NCBI GenBank assembly: GCA_030374765.1
Contig: JARGXX010000012.1
Location: 1 to 64,000, forward strand
DNA from: Agarophyton chilense
Taxonomy: Eukaryota > Rhodophyta > Florideophyceae > Gracilariales > Gracilariaceae
Direction: 5' to 3'
Length of the DNA: 64,000 nt
In this document: positions 46,827 to 57,414 of the stretch, piece by piece
How positions within the stretch are numbered: position 1 is the stretch's first letter
How the letters are laid out: each line of letters starts with the position of its first letter
Translations under genes and position numbers: made by a program
Notes under the pieces: generated by a model
Databases searched by the model: none
Seen by the model: the letters and a program-made list of their open reading frames with translations, nothing else
What the model was told of the DNA's origin: nothing

Positions 46827-47816
46827 CTATACAGGCAACAGCCCTTTTTTGTGTGCATTGTGCAAATAGTTGCAATATGAACAACTCGAGTAATTCCGTC
46901 CCGTAGCCAGCTTCGGGGGAGGCGCTTCAGGCATGTCAAGTACCTTCACAACCTGTGCAAGAAATTTAAGAAATCCGGAGTCATCACGGTCAATTCTTAT
47001 ATATTGGATACACCCCGTCATTGCTGCTTGTATCGTTCCGTCTTTGTCCAATGGTGTATGAAACTCGGACGGTGTATACACTACCAACCCAAGCTCCGAA
47101 ACGGAAGCTTTCTCCAGCTGAGAATTATCGGAAGGATTCTCTAAAGCCGTGGCATATGCATGGAGTTGCCGAGCATAGGTAGCGGACTTGCTTGAGACAG
47201 ACGACGTCTTGAAGTCAATTACTCCATATGTGCCGTCATCGAAGCGCACTAAAGCATCAATCTGTTGAGCAACATGATCATGGTCAGAAATCCCGAATAT
47301 GGAGCAAAGCAACTGTGTTGCCGACCAACACACTTGTGGGTTAAGCATCTGGAGTGTGTAGCAAAGTAAACATACCTTTCCGCGAATATACACGTTATGG
47401 CTCTCACCTGGTGGTGTTAAAGGTAGACTTTCAATCCAGGGGTCATCATCTTCGCATAAGATAGTACCAGGACGCATTGCCTGAAAGAGTTCGTTTGTTC
47501 GCAAACCACTCATGTGCCGCTTCATACCAAGGTCAATTGAGGAAAATATTGACGGAAACGGAGCTCGCGGGCGGGGTAAAACCCCGTGGACTTTGAAGTA
47601 GAAACATCGCTCGCATTGTTCCCACAGGAATGCGAAGTCCGACGGCGCAAGACGATAATTCGTTCCGACCATGGCCATTTGCTTACGACGTTCGGGAGTG
47701 CTGAAACTTCGTGAGTGAAGGATTTGGGTACAAGCCAGTCTATGGGGAGCTCTGAGATGCAGTCGTGCATGGTTCGGGCCCGATATGAAGAACGTCGGAG
47801 CCAGGAGACGGGCCAT
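46827..47816 (-). CDS. PD-(D/E)XK nuclease family protein, probably organelle-targeted
   Basis: 329 residues from an ATG. Residues 1-46 are Arg/Ser/His-rich with almost no acidic residues, like a mitochondrial or plastid presequence; a second Met at about 47 could start a shorter form. The body resembles RecB/Cas4-like PD-(D/E)XK nucleases: YRLAPSDFAFLWEQCERCFYFK near the start, the active-site pair QQIDALV and YGVIDFKT (D...DxK), and a GRNYSSCSYCNYLH end. The two CxxC pairs (near residues 64-67 and 315-318) could bind an iron-sulfur cluster as in Cas4/EXO5-type enzymes (inference). Likely role: single-strand DNA processing in an organelle. Intact frame. Confidence 0.75.
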   Translation of the reverse strand: MARLLAPTFFISGPNHARLHLRAPHRLACTQILHSRSFSTPERRKQMAMVGTNYRLAPSDFAFLWEQCERCFYFKVHGVLPRPRAPFPSIFSSIDLGMKRHMSGLRTNELFQAMRPGTILCEDDDPWIESLPLTPPGESHNVYIRGKVCLLCYTLQMLNPQVCWSATQLLCSIFGISDHDHVAQQIDALVRFDDGTYGVIDFKTSSVSSKSATYARQLHAYATALENPSDNSQLEKASVSELGLVVYTPSEFHTPLDKDGTIQAAMTGCIQYIRIDRDDSGFLKFLAQVVKVLDMPEAPPPKLATGRNYSSCSYCNYLHNAHKKGLLPV

Positions 47817-49328
47817 AGTCTTTCAAATGCTGATGACGCGTGCCAGTATTTGAGACTTTTACACACTCGCACACTCGAGACGCTCGTTAAGCAAAGAAAC
47901 AACGCATGAAGATATTAAGCCAAGAACCATCAGCCTCTACATAGCTCTGTCCAAACATGCCGAAACGCTTTCCTAAGAAAAATGTACGTATCTTCATACC
48001 ATTGGCTAGCATCCACTGAAAGCACCCAGCAGTGACCAAAATTACAGCAATACACAGGCAGTTTTTAAGCACCACTTTGCGCTGTCGGTACAGTGTAAAC
48101 TAAACCCCTCTCACACAAGAACAATTGGTTGGAATTTCGCGGCAATATATCCCTACTGCCTCTAAGATCTCCACTGGTAGTCTATTTGCGCGTTCCAATT
48201 AGGACAAGTGTCGAAACATTACAGGTGTGCTCCATCCTCCTCCTGGCACTATAAATCTAATTTCAGACTAAAACTTGTTGAAGGTCGAATTCCCACCGGT
48301 GTCGCGTTCTACTAGCGACAAAAAATCGGCCAATCGCTCCACGTCTTTCCCATTCCTCCGTAAACCAAGCACCCACCGCAATATTCCGCGCTCTTGCGTT
48401 CTGCCCTGTGCCACCCAGCCACTCTTCCGAGCAGCGCCAAAACTTTTACCACATATTTCCGTGCTTTTTCTCTCCACTACCTGCTGTTCGGCGCCGTTAA
48501 CTCACTTTCCAGAGCCTAACTAGAGCTTTCTTCCCTTTGTACCGTACTCTCAAAAATTTCCGAGTTTCTTATATTTCCAACAACTGATTGGCGTCTTTTT
48601 GTCCTTTTCTTGTCACTTTACACTCTCATCTCACGCGTCCAATTTTATTCTAGACACCGGCCTCCGATGAATTTCAACAATTTCAACCACTGTGCACTTT
48701 TGCCTGCTCGCTTCCTTTTTCAATGGACAGAACTTTTTCATTTGTGGAAAGGGCATACTCGCAAGAAAGGCGACAAAATCAAAATTATTTGCATGGTGCG
48801 AAACACGTCTCTAGTGATAAGCTGCGTCTCGAAATTATCGACTTAGCACAACCTGATACGAAAAACTTTCAGTACTGCAAATATTGTATATCTCTTGTAA
48901 CGAGATCAGATCAGCTCCGATCCAAAGCACATTAAAGAACTCCGTTTATATCGTCACGGCACGACGATTTGTGCCCCGCCAAGATTCATTTTTATCCAGC
49001 AGCCTCTCTCTCCAGTACGTCTCGCACTCTTTTCTACTCCACCAGTAGTGCTCTTCATTACCTTAATTGCTTTTCCACCTATTGTTTGGCATCTAAAACG
49101 AGCTTATATCTTACATGACGTCAAAAGAACGTGTTAATTAACAATGAGCTCTTAAAATCATTCTCTTTCTCGCGCACTCCCACAGCCAATGATAAATTGC
49201 AATAATACCTACGCGTTTCTTTGAGAGCAATCTGTCAAAACCTTGCGTGGAATCTCACGCTACTGGCGCGCTGTAGACCATACTCAAACCACAAACAACT
49301 CCATAGCCATACTAGTGGCACAAATATT
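47817..49328. other. Intergenic region up to the element 2b LTR
   Basis: 1.5 kb with no convincing gene, upstream of the nuclease gene. It ends in ATATT directly before the LTR end at 49329; on the LTR strand this is AATAT. Confidence 0.4.
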
Positions 49329-50089
49329 TGTGGAGCAAAACCCGACGACGGGAAGTGCTCTCAAGGTGTTCGAAGCCTTGCTCCCTGGGGGAGGCAGACT
49401 CAGAGACAGAGCCCTCCGTTCCACCCATAGTGTGGGATGTAACTCCCACGGGGGATTCCGGCAGTACCAACGGAGGTGAGGGGTAGAAACCGTTGGATCG
49501 GGAATGGGTATGGGTATCCCAAAGAATGGGGGAAAATCCGGCGAAGAGGAAAAACGGGGCGAGGGTCGGACACTAACAGGCACCAGACCCGAGAACCAGA
49601 AAAGGGGCGAAACAACAAAAGAAACCCAATACAGGGGCGAAAACCTGTCCTCGAAAGGAAACACAAAAAGCACGCAACAAGTAAGCAGAACCCCCACGGG
49701 GTATCGTGCACGCAGGTCGTCTGAGCGGTCCCAAGGGGGTGGTTGCACGGAACCCAAACGTGGGCACTCTCCAAGTGGAGTCGTGTCCCTACGCAGGCGT
49801 TGCTAACCAGAGACCGTTCCGGGTTGTAAGGCCGAAACGATGGCGACGAAGAACCTCTAAAGGTATCGAAGACCAACCTTGGTTACCCTTTACTTTGAGC
49901 TCGGACTGTCAGATCTCGCCTCCCTAAGTAGGGCCCACTAACTAAACTCTACAGTAGTGCACACCTGCTCAGGGCCATACACGTGGAGATCCCACTGCCA
50001 GGGCCCAAAAGTCCAACGTTCTACAAATATCCGAAAATCGGTGCCAAAATTAAGCCACGTGTATCACGAGGCCAATCCAACCATGGGCC
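49329..50089 (-). repeat. 3' LTR of element 2b, distal part
   Basis: Reverse complement of LTR positions ~137 to the end; together with 61020-61155 it gives 897 bp, as in 2a. In its CA-side half it agrees with the 5' LTR of 2a against the 3' LTR of 2a. In the middle (LTR 1 coordinates about 33262-33536) it agrees with the 3' LTR instead. Confidence 0.9.
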
Positions 50090-51270
50090 TGTAACGAAAT
50101 GCGCTACTCGGGAGACCAGCCGCGGGCGGCGAGAGCTACACACAGGCAGAGCCTGGAAAGCCGGGGTCGGCTATCTGGCCCTAGAGTCGGCAACGACTCA
50201 AGACAGGCGTCGTCTCACAGGCGGGGAGTGTCGACTAGACACAGACTCCTATCGTTCCACAGGAGCTCTTGGCGTCCGGAAGACGTGCTCGGAGTGGTGT
50301 CGATCCGACACGAACCGAAGTGATCGGCCTGGATATACGCCGCGTATGACGAGTAGCCGGGGCGAGCCCCGGGATTGTACCAGAGCCCGGACGAGCGCCA
50401 CGACCCTAACGTTGGCAACGACGCACCAACCACTTCACCCAACGGGTGGCGATAACAAAGCAGGGCAAGCCCTGAGATTGTACCAGCGCTCAGACGAGAG
50501 CGTCTGCTTGGCTATGCCGACTGGCGCCACAAAGTGGTAATCACTCACACCCTACGGGTGACGATAACAAAGCAGGGCAACCCCTGGGATTGAACCAGCG
50601 CCCAGACGAATGCGCCTGCCTGGCTTTACCAGCTGCACCTGGAAGTGATACTCACTTATCCCAGGCTCCCGATCCACACCTCGGTATCCAACGGATACGG
50701 GTCTACAATCTGCTCGGGCAGTAGAACTGCCAGCGGTCCAATAGACCGAGCGAAAGTGCAATGCGCCACGCGGCGACCGATGGCCGTGAGGGCAAGGACT
50801 GGACGGGGAATTCTCGATAGGCTAAAACGCGAGAGATACCTCTGCAGCAGTTGATCAGACTGCTGCCTGTCTTGTCGGCGTCGACTGGGAACAAAGGTCT
50901 GATAACTCTATAGTCTCAAGACACGAACTAGTAGTTCGAAGGCGTCTTTCCCCTTTCTTGGACTTTACTTCGGTCTAGCCCCCGGCGACCCGGCGCTCAA
51001 GTACCGCCGGCCGCTTAGCAGTTAGCCATTACGATATATTACAACTAATAAATACAATTAAAAATTACAAGGCAGCAGTGCAGAGCACTGTACCGTGCCA
51101 ACCACACGAACTAGCTGCCGGCCATGGCCACACGTATGACACCTAGCGCCGTGCACGGTATTCCATCCTGGCAGTATGCCAGCTATTACGGCGTCGGCAC
51201 TGCTTAGTGTAAGGAGGTCGGAGGAGGGTGGCTACTTGTCCTCAATAAGGGCCCGGCGCGTTGCGTCACA
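50090..51270 (-). repeat. 3' LTR of element 3 (1181 bp)
   Basis: On the element strand it starts TGTGACGCAACG at 51270 and ends CGTTACA at 50090. It contains about three ~110-bp diverged tandem modules (roughly 50340-50650), each with a B-box-like GGTTCAATCC or GGTACAATC on the element strand. One module also has a perfect A-box match, TAGCCAAGCAG. Confidence 0.93.
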
Positions 51271-51284
51271 TCACCCCCTTCTCA
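51271..51284 (-). promoter_or_regulatory. Polypurine tract of element 3
   Basis: On the minus strand AGAAGGGGGTGA abuts the TG of the 3' LTR. A hairpin-forming TGTAGCG/CGCTACA pair lies just to the right (about 51289-51306). Confidence 0.75.
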
Positions 51285-51374
51285 GCTTGTAGCGTCCCCG
51301 CTACAGCCAAGAGTGATCCCGATCACAAGACAGCACAGCATCGCTGATATTGCTTCAACTGTGCCACGCACAGT

Positions 51375-53195
51375 ATGATAAGAACGGATCCCTGCAAGCG
51401 CCGCCGCGATGGACACCGTGAACAGCTGTTCGATCAATCGCTTCAACGGGTTCGCTGGGCCTCAGAGACAACCTTGTCTCGTCCTGAAGTCCCAATAGGA
51501 CTCGCGAAAGTAGCCACATGGCTACGAGATGTCGCAGACATCGAAGAGTGCTTCCGCTCGTACTCCTTCAGAGAGATGGCTAGCCATCCTTCATCGGACC
51601 TGGCCGTGTGGGGTCGCCGTCACTTCTTGCGGCTGCTAATCGAACGACGAGCGCGTCTTGCCGCGTTCCGCCGCTTAATTTCCGATGACTTCATCGGCCG
51701 GGTAGACATCGAGTTCTTCCGACGTCCGGCGGATGAGCCGTACGTAGCGAAGACGCTACGCGAAAGCTTCCTGAACAGGGTTGAAAGTTAGGCGGACGAC
51801 CGCCCTCTGGTTCACAAGCTTTGCTTGCCTTTCCCGTACCTCTGCGAGGATGCTGAGGGGATTCCCTGGCTGACCACCTTCGAGGAAGTCCACAACGGCA
51901 TGGGTGCCGAGGAGATTGAGCGCATCCTACGGAATCCGAAAATACTCCGGGTGCTGCCTCCGACGGTCATCCGTGACAACGGAGCCAATTGGGTCCTCGA
52001 CCCCTGTAGGCGCGATGCGTCAGGCGACTTTGTCGCAAGGGTACTACCTCCGATGGACGCTTGGCTCGACCAAATCATGACGTACACGCCACATTCTTGG
52101 CGACAATTCGAGCGCATGCGCCGCCATAAGTACCAGGTTCTGGTAGCCTACCACCAAGTCGAGGTCGACTGCTTCCAGAAAGATGTCATCCGCGACATAT
52201 CATGGCCTTTGCCATCGTGGTGGGAGGAAGTTGAAGTCCCCTACGGGTTCTTCAACGAAATTCCGCCGGTAGTCGTCTACCGTGGCTCATACTTCACCAC
52301 GTATCCTGGATACCAAACAGTGCTCCGCACTGAATGGGCCTGCTCGGTGGCACGCCATCTCATCTATGAGGCCCACGCGGGTCGCTTATGGTGGATCCCT
52401 CCACCGGTACGCAAGGACATAAGAGATCTTAATCCCACTGGCGTCGAGCCCGATCTGGCTGATGACGAGCGACGCAACGCCGAAGCGAAGAGTCTGGAGA
52501 CTCTACTCGAATTTATCGACAAGACCTGGTGGTCTTCTCTTCCAAAAGACGGGGTGGTTCCTGACTTCCCTGCGACGCCACGCGTCCGAATGTGTGGCGC
52601 AATGCGCCCTGCCCACAACGATGGAGCAACTCCAGTGCATCGCGGCTGTGATTGGGTTGTCTTCAACCCAATCCTTTGGACTTTGGACATTCCAGAACAA
52701 TACCTAGTCATCCATGACCAAGGAGGCAACCTCGTTGTGGAGAATCCGCGGGCGGACTTCATCGCTCCTCTCTCTGTAGGCCGGGTATCTACCTCGTCGA
52801 ACTCGACGAAATCGGTACGCCTTGCAGAATGGCGTCGCCAACAACTAGCGAAGCTAGCCTCCGAACCGAAGGATGTCGACATGGTCGCCCAACCGTTGGT
52901 TAAACGGCCAAAACTTGGATTGGTGCCCGCACCGCCAAGTGAGCTTGCAAAAGAGAACTTCGCTGCAGCTCTACTGGATGCCCTCAAGGCCTACGGGGTG
53001 ACGAGCCTTGCTCAACTCCAGGCCAGGATGGCCAACAACCCTTCGTCAACGCCGGGACCTGCTGCAGTAGCCGCACCAACCACTTCGACTACGGGGGCTA
53101 TCCCTGATATCAGCAGCACTGCCGTGCCTGCAGGGCCGTCGACGGCCCCTGGGGACGAACTCCTAGATAGTGAGGAGGAATTATCTCAAGTGTAG
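51375..53195 (+). pseudogene. Antisense frame of element 3, ~605 codons with one in-frame TAG
   Basis: On the strand opposite gag-pol, between the chromodomain and the 3' LTR. One frame from an ATG at 51375 to TAG at 53193, interrupted only by TAG at 51789-51791. There is no frameshift. It is homologous to the antisense frame of element 2b: the best block is LPSWWEEVEVPYGFF, EWACSVARHLIYEAHAG and LWWIPP, matching LPAWWSKVEVP, EWAARVAAHIL and IWYIPP there. NWVLDP and DWVVFNP recur. The C-terminus is Ala/Pro/Ser/Thr-rich and acidic. No transmembrane segment or enzyme motif was recognised. It may be a regulator, a nucleic-acid-binding protein or an Env-position accessory protein; unknown. Confidence 0.72.
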
Positions 53196-53370
53196 CTGTC
53201 CAAACCTTCTTTTCATAAAACAAATGCGTTCCCTTGAACACCTGCTTGCCTCCTTTGCTCTATCATTCCAGTAGGTTAGCCATCTAGCGAATGTGTTGGG
53301 ATTGGTACGGGCTCTGCTCCAGCCGCAATAGCGGGGAGCCCGCACAGGTCCAACCGTTTCAGTGTTGTGT

Positions 53371-54426
53371 TTACACTTGCGAGTTTGCCTCAGCGGGTTC
53401 CACTAGGTCATGAGTGGAGCCATGGTTAGCTCGCAGAAGTATCTCATCCCGGTCGGGGACGCTGATCTTCCGTCGTCGGCAGTAGCGAGCCACGAGGTTC
53501 CACGGCAGGCTATCAGCGGTGTGGAAGGTGTCTTTTTCTGCTGTATATCCGAGCCACCGAACTTTGTACTCGCGGTTCTCCGCCGCTCCCTGGGTATGAC
53601 CCACTATCTTGTCTATGACGCTTTCGTCATCTCCCGTCACTGCGGGCGGCTTAGACGCCCCAATGACCACTTGGTCCAAGTTATGACGCTCCTCGAGTCC
53701 TTCGTTCTCAATAAGAACCGTGTGGTTTTCCTCGTCACCGCTGATGACCTTGTAAGGTCCAACGACCTTTCGTCTCAATTTACGGGAGATCTTCTCACCT
53801 GGAACCTCTGGCTCCCTAGGGTCTAAGTGCCTCCGCAGGTACACATACGTACCGGGTTCCGGCATTCGCTTCTCAACGACGCGAGCATCTTTCCGCTGCT
53901 TGTAGCGTTGCTGCGCTTTAGTTAAGGCACCGGTCGCGCGCGACAGCAGTTGACGCAGCTGTGTCAAAAACTGCATCTTAATCTCGCCAGGAGCCTTCCC
54001 CTTCACGGTTCCGAGTCTCTGTAGAGCCAGCGGCTCCGGGGCGTTAGCGAGTACCAACTCGAACGGGGAATGGCCGGTGCTAGAATGGACTTTTGTATTG
54101 TACCCAAAGGTCAGCACATCGCTGTAAAGGTCCCAGTTGTGCTGATGCTCAGCAACATAATGCCTCAAGGCAGACAACATGGTTCGGTTGAACCTCTCGA
54201 CTTGACCGTTGGTCTGCGGATGGTACGTGGACGTGAAGAGGTTCTTGATGCCAAGGATTTGGCAAGCGCTCTGAAAGAACTTCGAGGCGAAGTTAAATCC
54301 ATTGTCCGACAGGACAGTGACGGGTGGTCCGTAGACAAACACCCAATGGGTGCAGAACGCCCTTGCAATTGCGAACGCATCGGTGTTCGACGAAGGGATG
54401 GTCTTCGTCAACTTTGAAGCGGTCAC
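53371..54426 (-). pseudogene. Element 3 integrase core (second half) and chromodomain
   Basis: About 350 codons continuing pol after a small frameshift near 54411 (after the CDRF motif). It contains the second catalytic Asp (TVLSDNGFNF) and the catalytic Glu (TNGQVERFNR) of the DDE core, a basic C-terminal domain with GPYKVISG, and a chromodomain (VIDKIVGHTQ, EYKVRWLGYTAEKDTFHTA, then LVARY). The chromodomain places it among chromovirus-type Ty3/gypsy elements. It ends 175 bp from the end of the converging antisense frame. Confidence 0.85.
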
Positions 54427-56100
54427 AGATCACCAGAAAGTAACGATTACCTCTACTCGTAGTCTGAAGTGGCCCCAGGATGTCGATCGCGACACTTTCC
54501 AGCGGTGCGGTCGCCGGGAACAGCTTCAATCGGGAGCTTTTTCTCACAAGAGGAATCCTCTCCTTCACATACGAGTCACACTCGTTGACCAAACGGTACA
54601 CATCGGCGGCCATGCTTGGCCAGTAATAGCGTCGACGCATCGTGGCGTACATCCTTCGTCCTCCCGGGTGTCCTGCGGCACGGGGGTAATGATGCATATG
54701 CATCACGCGCTCCCTTAGCGATTTTGGTGTGAACACCTGCTCGCTTTGATCTATTTTAGCTTTGCAGACTAATAGTCCATCGTGGTCCGTGTACACACGG
54801 CATTTGGGGTCATGGAGAGATCGTTCTCTCATGTCCTCATAGAACGAGTCCGTGGCTTGCTCGGCCAGCAATTCTTCTAGCGAAACCGCCGTCAGCTCAT
54901 GTTCTTCAACGGCGAGGGCGGCATCCCAAGCATGCGAGGCATTGCAGAACGTGATGCTCGGGCCTGTAGCCTCCGGCTCACACACAAAACAGGGTATGTC
55001 CTCTGAAGGTCTCATAGCGGTCTCACCATCTGTGGGCATGCGCGACAACGCATCGGCCGCTTGGTTTTCCGAGCCCTTCTTGTAAATGACTTCGTAATCA
55101 TACTCTGCGAGGCGTAACCGCCATCTAGTTAGGCGGCTATTCGCGTCGGAGTCCGACAATCCGAGAAGCCATCTCAAGGACTGGTGGTCGCTGATCACTG
55201 TGAAGTGCGTGCGCTCTAAGTAAGGCCGTAATACGGTCAGCGCCCACACAACTGCGAGACATTCTCGCTCCGTAGTGGAGTATCTCCTCTCAGTGGCGGA
55301 CAAGGTCCGGCTCCAATACCCAACTAGATGACGGATTTCGTTATGAACTTGCGTCAAGACGCAACCAATCTGGCCAGCACTGGCATCGGTCTCCACCGTA
55401 AACGGGCGGTCTGCCCTTGGTAGCTTTAACACTGGCGCGTACGTCAGTGCTTGCTTAAGCATTTCGAACGCTTCTAACTGCTCAGCTGTGAGCTGCGGCA
55501 ATCGAGGTGAAACCTCTTTCTTCGTAAGCTCCGTCAGCGGTGCAGCAACTTTCGCGAAGTTTCGCACAAAACGTCGGTTGACGTTGCACATTCCGAGAAA
55601 GGATCGATCTTCAGTCTGCGTCGCAGGTGGTCGCGCCTTCTGGAGAGCCTCAAGGTTCTTCGTGGCAACTTCCAACAGGCCCGGTTTGATTACGTGGCCA
55701 AGGTAATCTACTGACCTCCGAAAGAAGTGACACTTCTTCAACTTCAGGGTTAACCCTGCGTTTCTGAGAACAGTGAGTATCTCGTCCACATGTCGTATGT
55801 GCTCGTCCGCATTTTTGGAGAAGATGATGACATCATCAATATACACCAGGCAACATTGCCATTTGAATCCTGCTAGCAGGATATCCACGATTCTCTGGAA
55901 CGTTGCTGGGGCGTTGCAAAGCCCAAAGGGCATACGAGTGAACCTATAGGTCCCTGCGTGACACGTGAACGTGGTTTTGTCCTGATCTTCAGGTGCGACG
56001 GACAGTTGCCAATACCCGCTATTGCAATCTAGCGTGGTAAAGAACTGGGCCTCGCCCAAGCTGTCAAGACATTCGTCTATGCGGGGTAGTGATAGGTATC
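54293..56100 (-). pseudogene. Element 3 RT, RNase H and integrase N-terminal region
   Basis: An open frame of about 590 codons. RT palm with FTTLDCNSGYWQL and catalytic YIDD (55832-55843), then RNase H (FTVETDASAGQIG, YSTTERECLAVVWA, ISDHQSLRWLL), then integrase HHCC (HMHHYPRAAGH ... CDSY) and the first core Asp (VAIDILGP). The last zinc-binding Cys of the HHCC is Tyr. It is separated from the upstream pol part by a single-base deletion near 56093 and from the integrase end by a shift near 54411; otherwise every motif is intact. Confidence 0.87.
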
Positions 56101-57414
56101 CTTCACGGTAAAGGCGTTGAGGCGCCTATAATCTACGCAGAAGCGTAGGCTTCCGTCGGGGTTCGTAACAAAGACAACTGGGCTTGCCCACTCTGACCTG
56201 GCCGGTTCGATGACACCTGCATCAAGCATACGCTTAACTTTGGCGAACTCGTGTTCTCTAATCTTCGGTCCAGCTCGATAAGGCTGCGAGTGAACAGGGG
56301 TTGCCCCTGGCATCAACTTGATCCGATGAGGAGGTCCTCGAATCTCTCCAAGCTTACTGCTCCACATGTCTTCATGCTTACCAAGCATCTCTTTCACGGC
56401 ACGCTGCATCTTTGGCGAGATCTCCGAGAGATCTATCGAGTCCAAGAGGCTCGTTGGAGGCTCGGTCGTCCGCGACTCTCTAGTGTCACATGCCGGGTGT
56501 GGCCTGAGGTTTCCGGGTTCCGGTTCCTCGGGTTGTCGATCGTGCAGGATTGCGTAGATGTCTGACGGGCGCTGCGGAACAGCACGACCAAGGACTTGTC
56601 CTTTACAAAGCGTCACTTCGTGACGAGCCAAGTTGGCGACAATAACTCTGAACGGTCTGTTGCTGCGAACGTTCGCGACGCCATTCGCCAGACGAACGCG
56701 ATATTTGTCGAAGAGCTTCTCTTCTGGATGGAGGAAGAAACTTCCTTCATCGGCGCACCTCGCCAAGACGATGGTTTCAGAGGTAGGAGAAAGAGCTATC
56801 TTCTGTGCAACGTGAATACGTCTGCAATGGTAGAAAGGGTCCTTCTTCAGCTTCTTTCCCTCACCTTTCGGTGGCGTGTGACGCCAATCAGATGCCGGTC
56901 GTCGGTATATCGGAACAGATGAGTAGTTACTCATATATAAGGTCCCCCTCTTAGGATGGATAGCGTCAACATGCTTATCGATGAAATCACATCCTAGGAT
57001 CACGTCTGTACTCAGACGTTCGGCGACCAGGAATGGCACGCGTGCCAGATAATCCGCGATGCAGACGGTTAGCACGGTGGTGCCGCGTATTTTGAGGGCA
57101 TGCCCTCCTGCGTCGTTAAGTCCGAGGGTCTTCTGAGCGGGTGCCAATGGGGTTATCCTCAACCCCAGGACTGCATCCTGGTGCATGAGGTTGGGAGCGG
57201 CCCCTGTATCCAATACGGATAAAACCTCCATTGCATCGTCTTTGGTAAAGCCCACACGGGCTACAACTTTGTAGTTGAAGCGTCCTATTTTGAGGACGGG
57301 GTCCTGTTGCGGCGTAACAACTTCCGCACACTTGTCTAATAGACACTTGGCAACGATTTCGTCACCTTCGTCTCTGATATCCGGAGTCTTAGAAGAGGAG
57401 ACTTGGGCCTCTAA
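56077..57414 (-). pseudogene. Element 3 protease and RT N-terminus
   Basis: Lies in the -1 frame relative to gag. The frame is open through the gag stop (57411-57413) and has no obvious ATG, as expected if pol is made by frameshifting. Retropepsin active site SVLDTGAAPNLMH (about 57200) and flap/helix VILGCDFIDKH, a basic linker, then RT fingers (WSSKLGEIRGPPHRI, WASPVVFVTNPDGSLRFCVDYRRLN). The frame is lost at about 56093 by a one-base deletion in the conserved Tyr-Pro-Leu-Pro-Arg motif. Confidence 0.85.

Noticed and set aside
50099..50854. Frames in the element 3 LTR (for example 185 codons at 49983-50540)
   Set aside because: They cross the boundary between the two nested elements or sit in tandem LTR modules; duplicated in both LTRs without other support.
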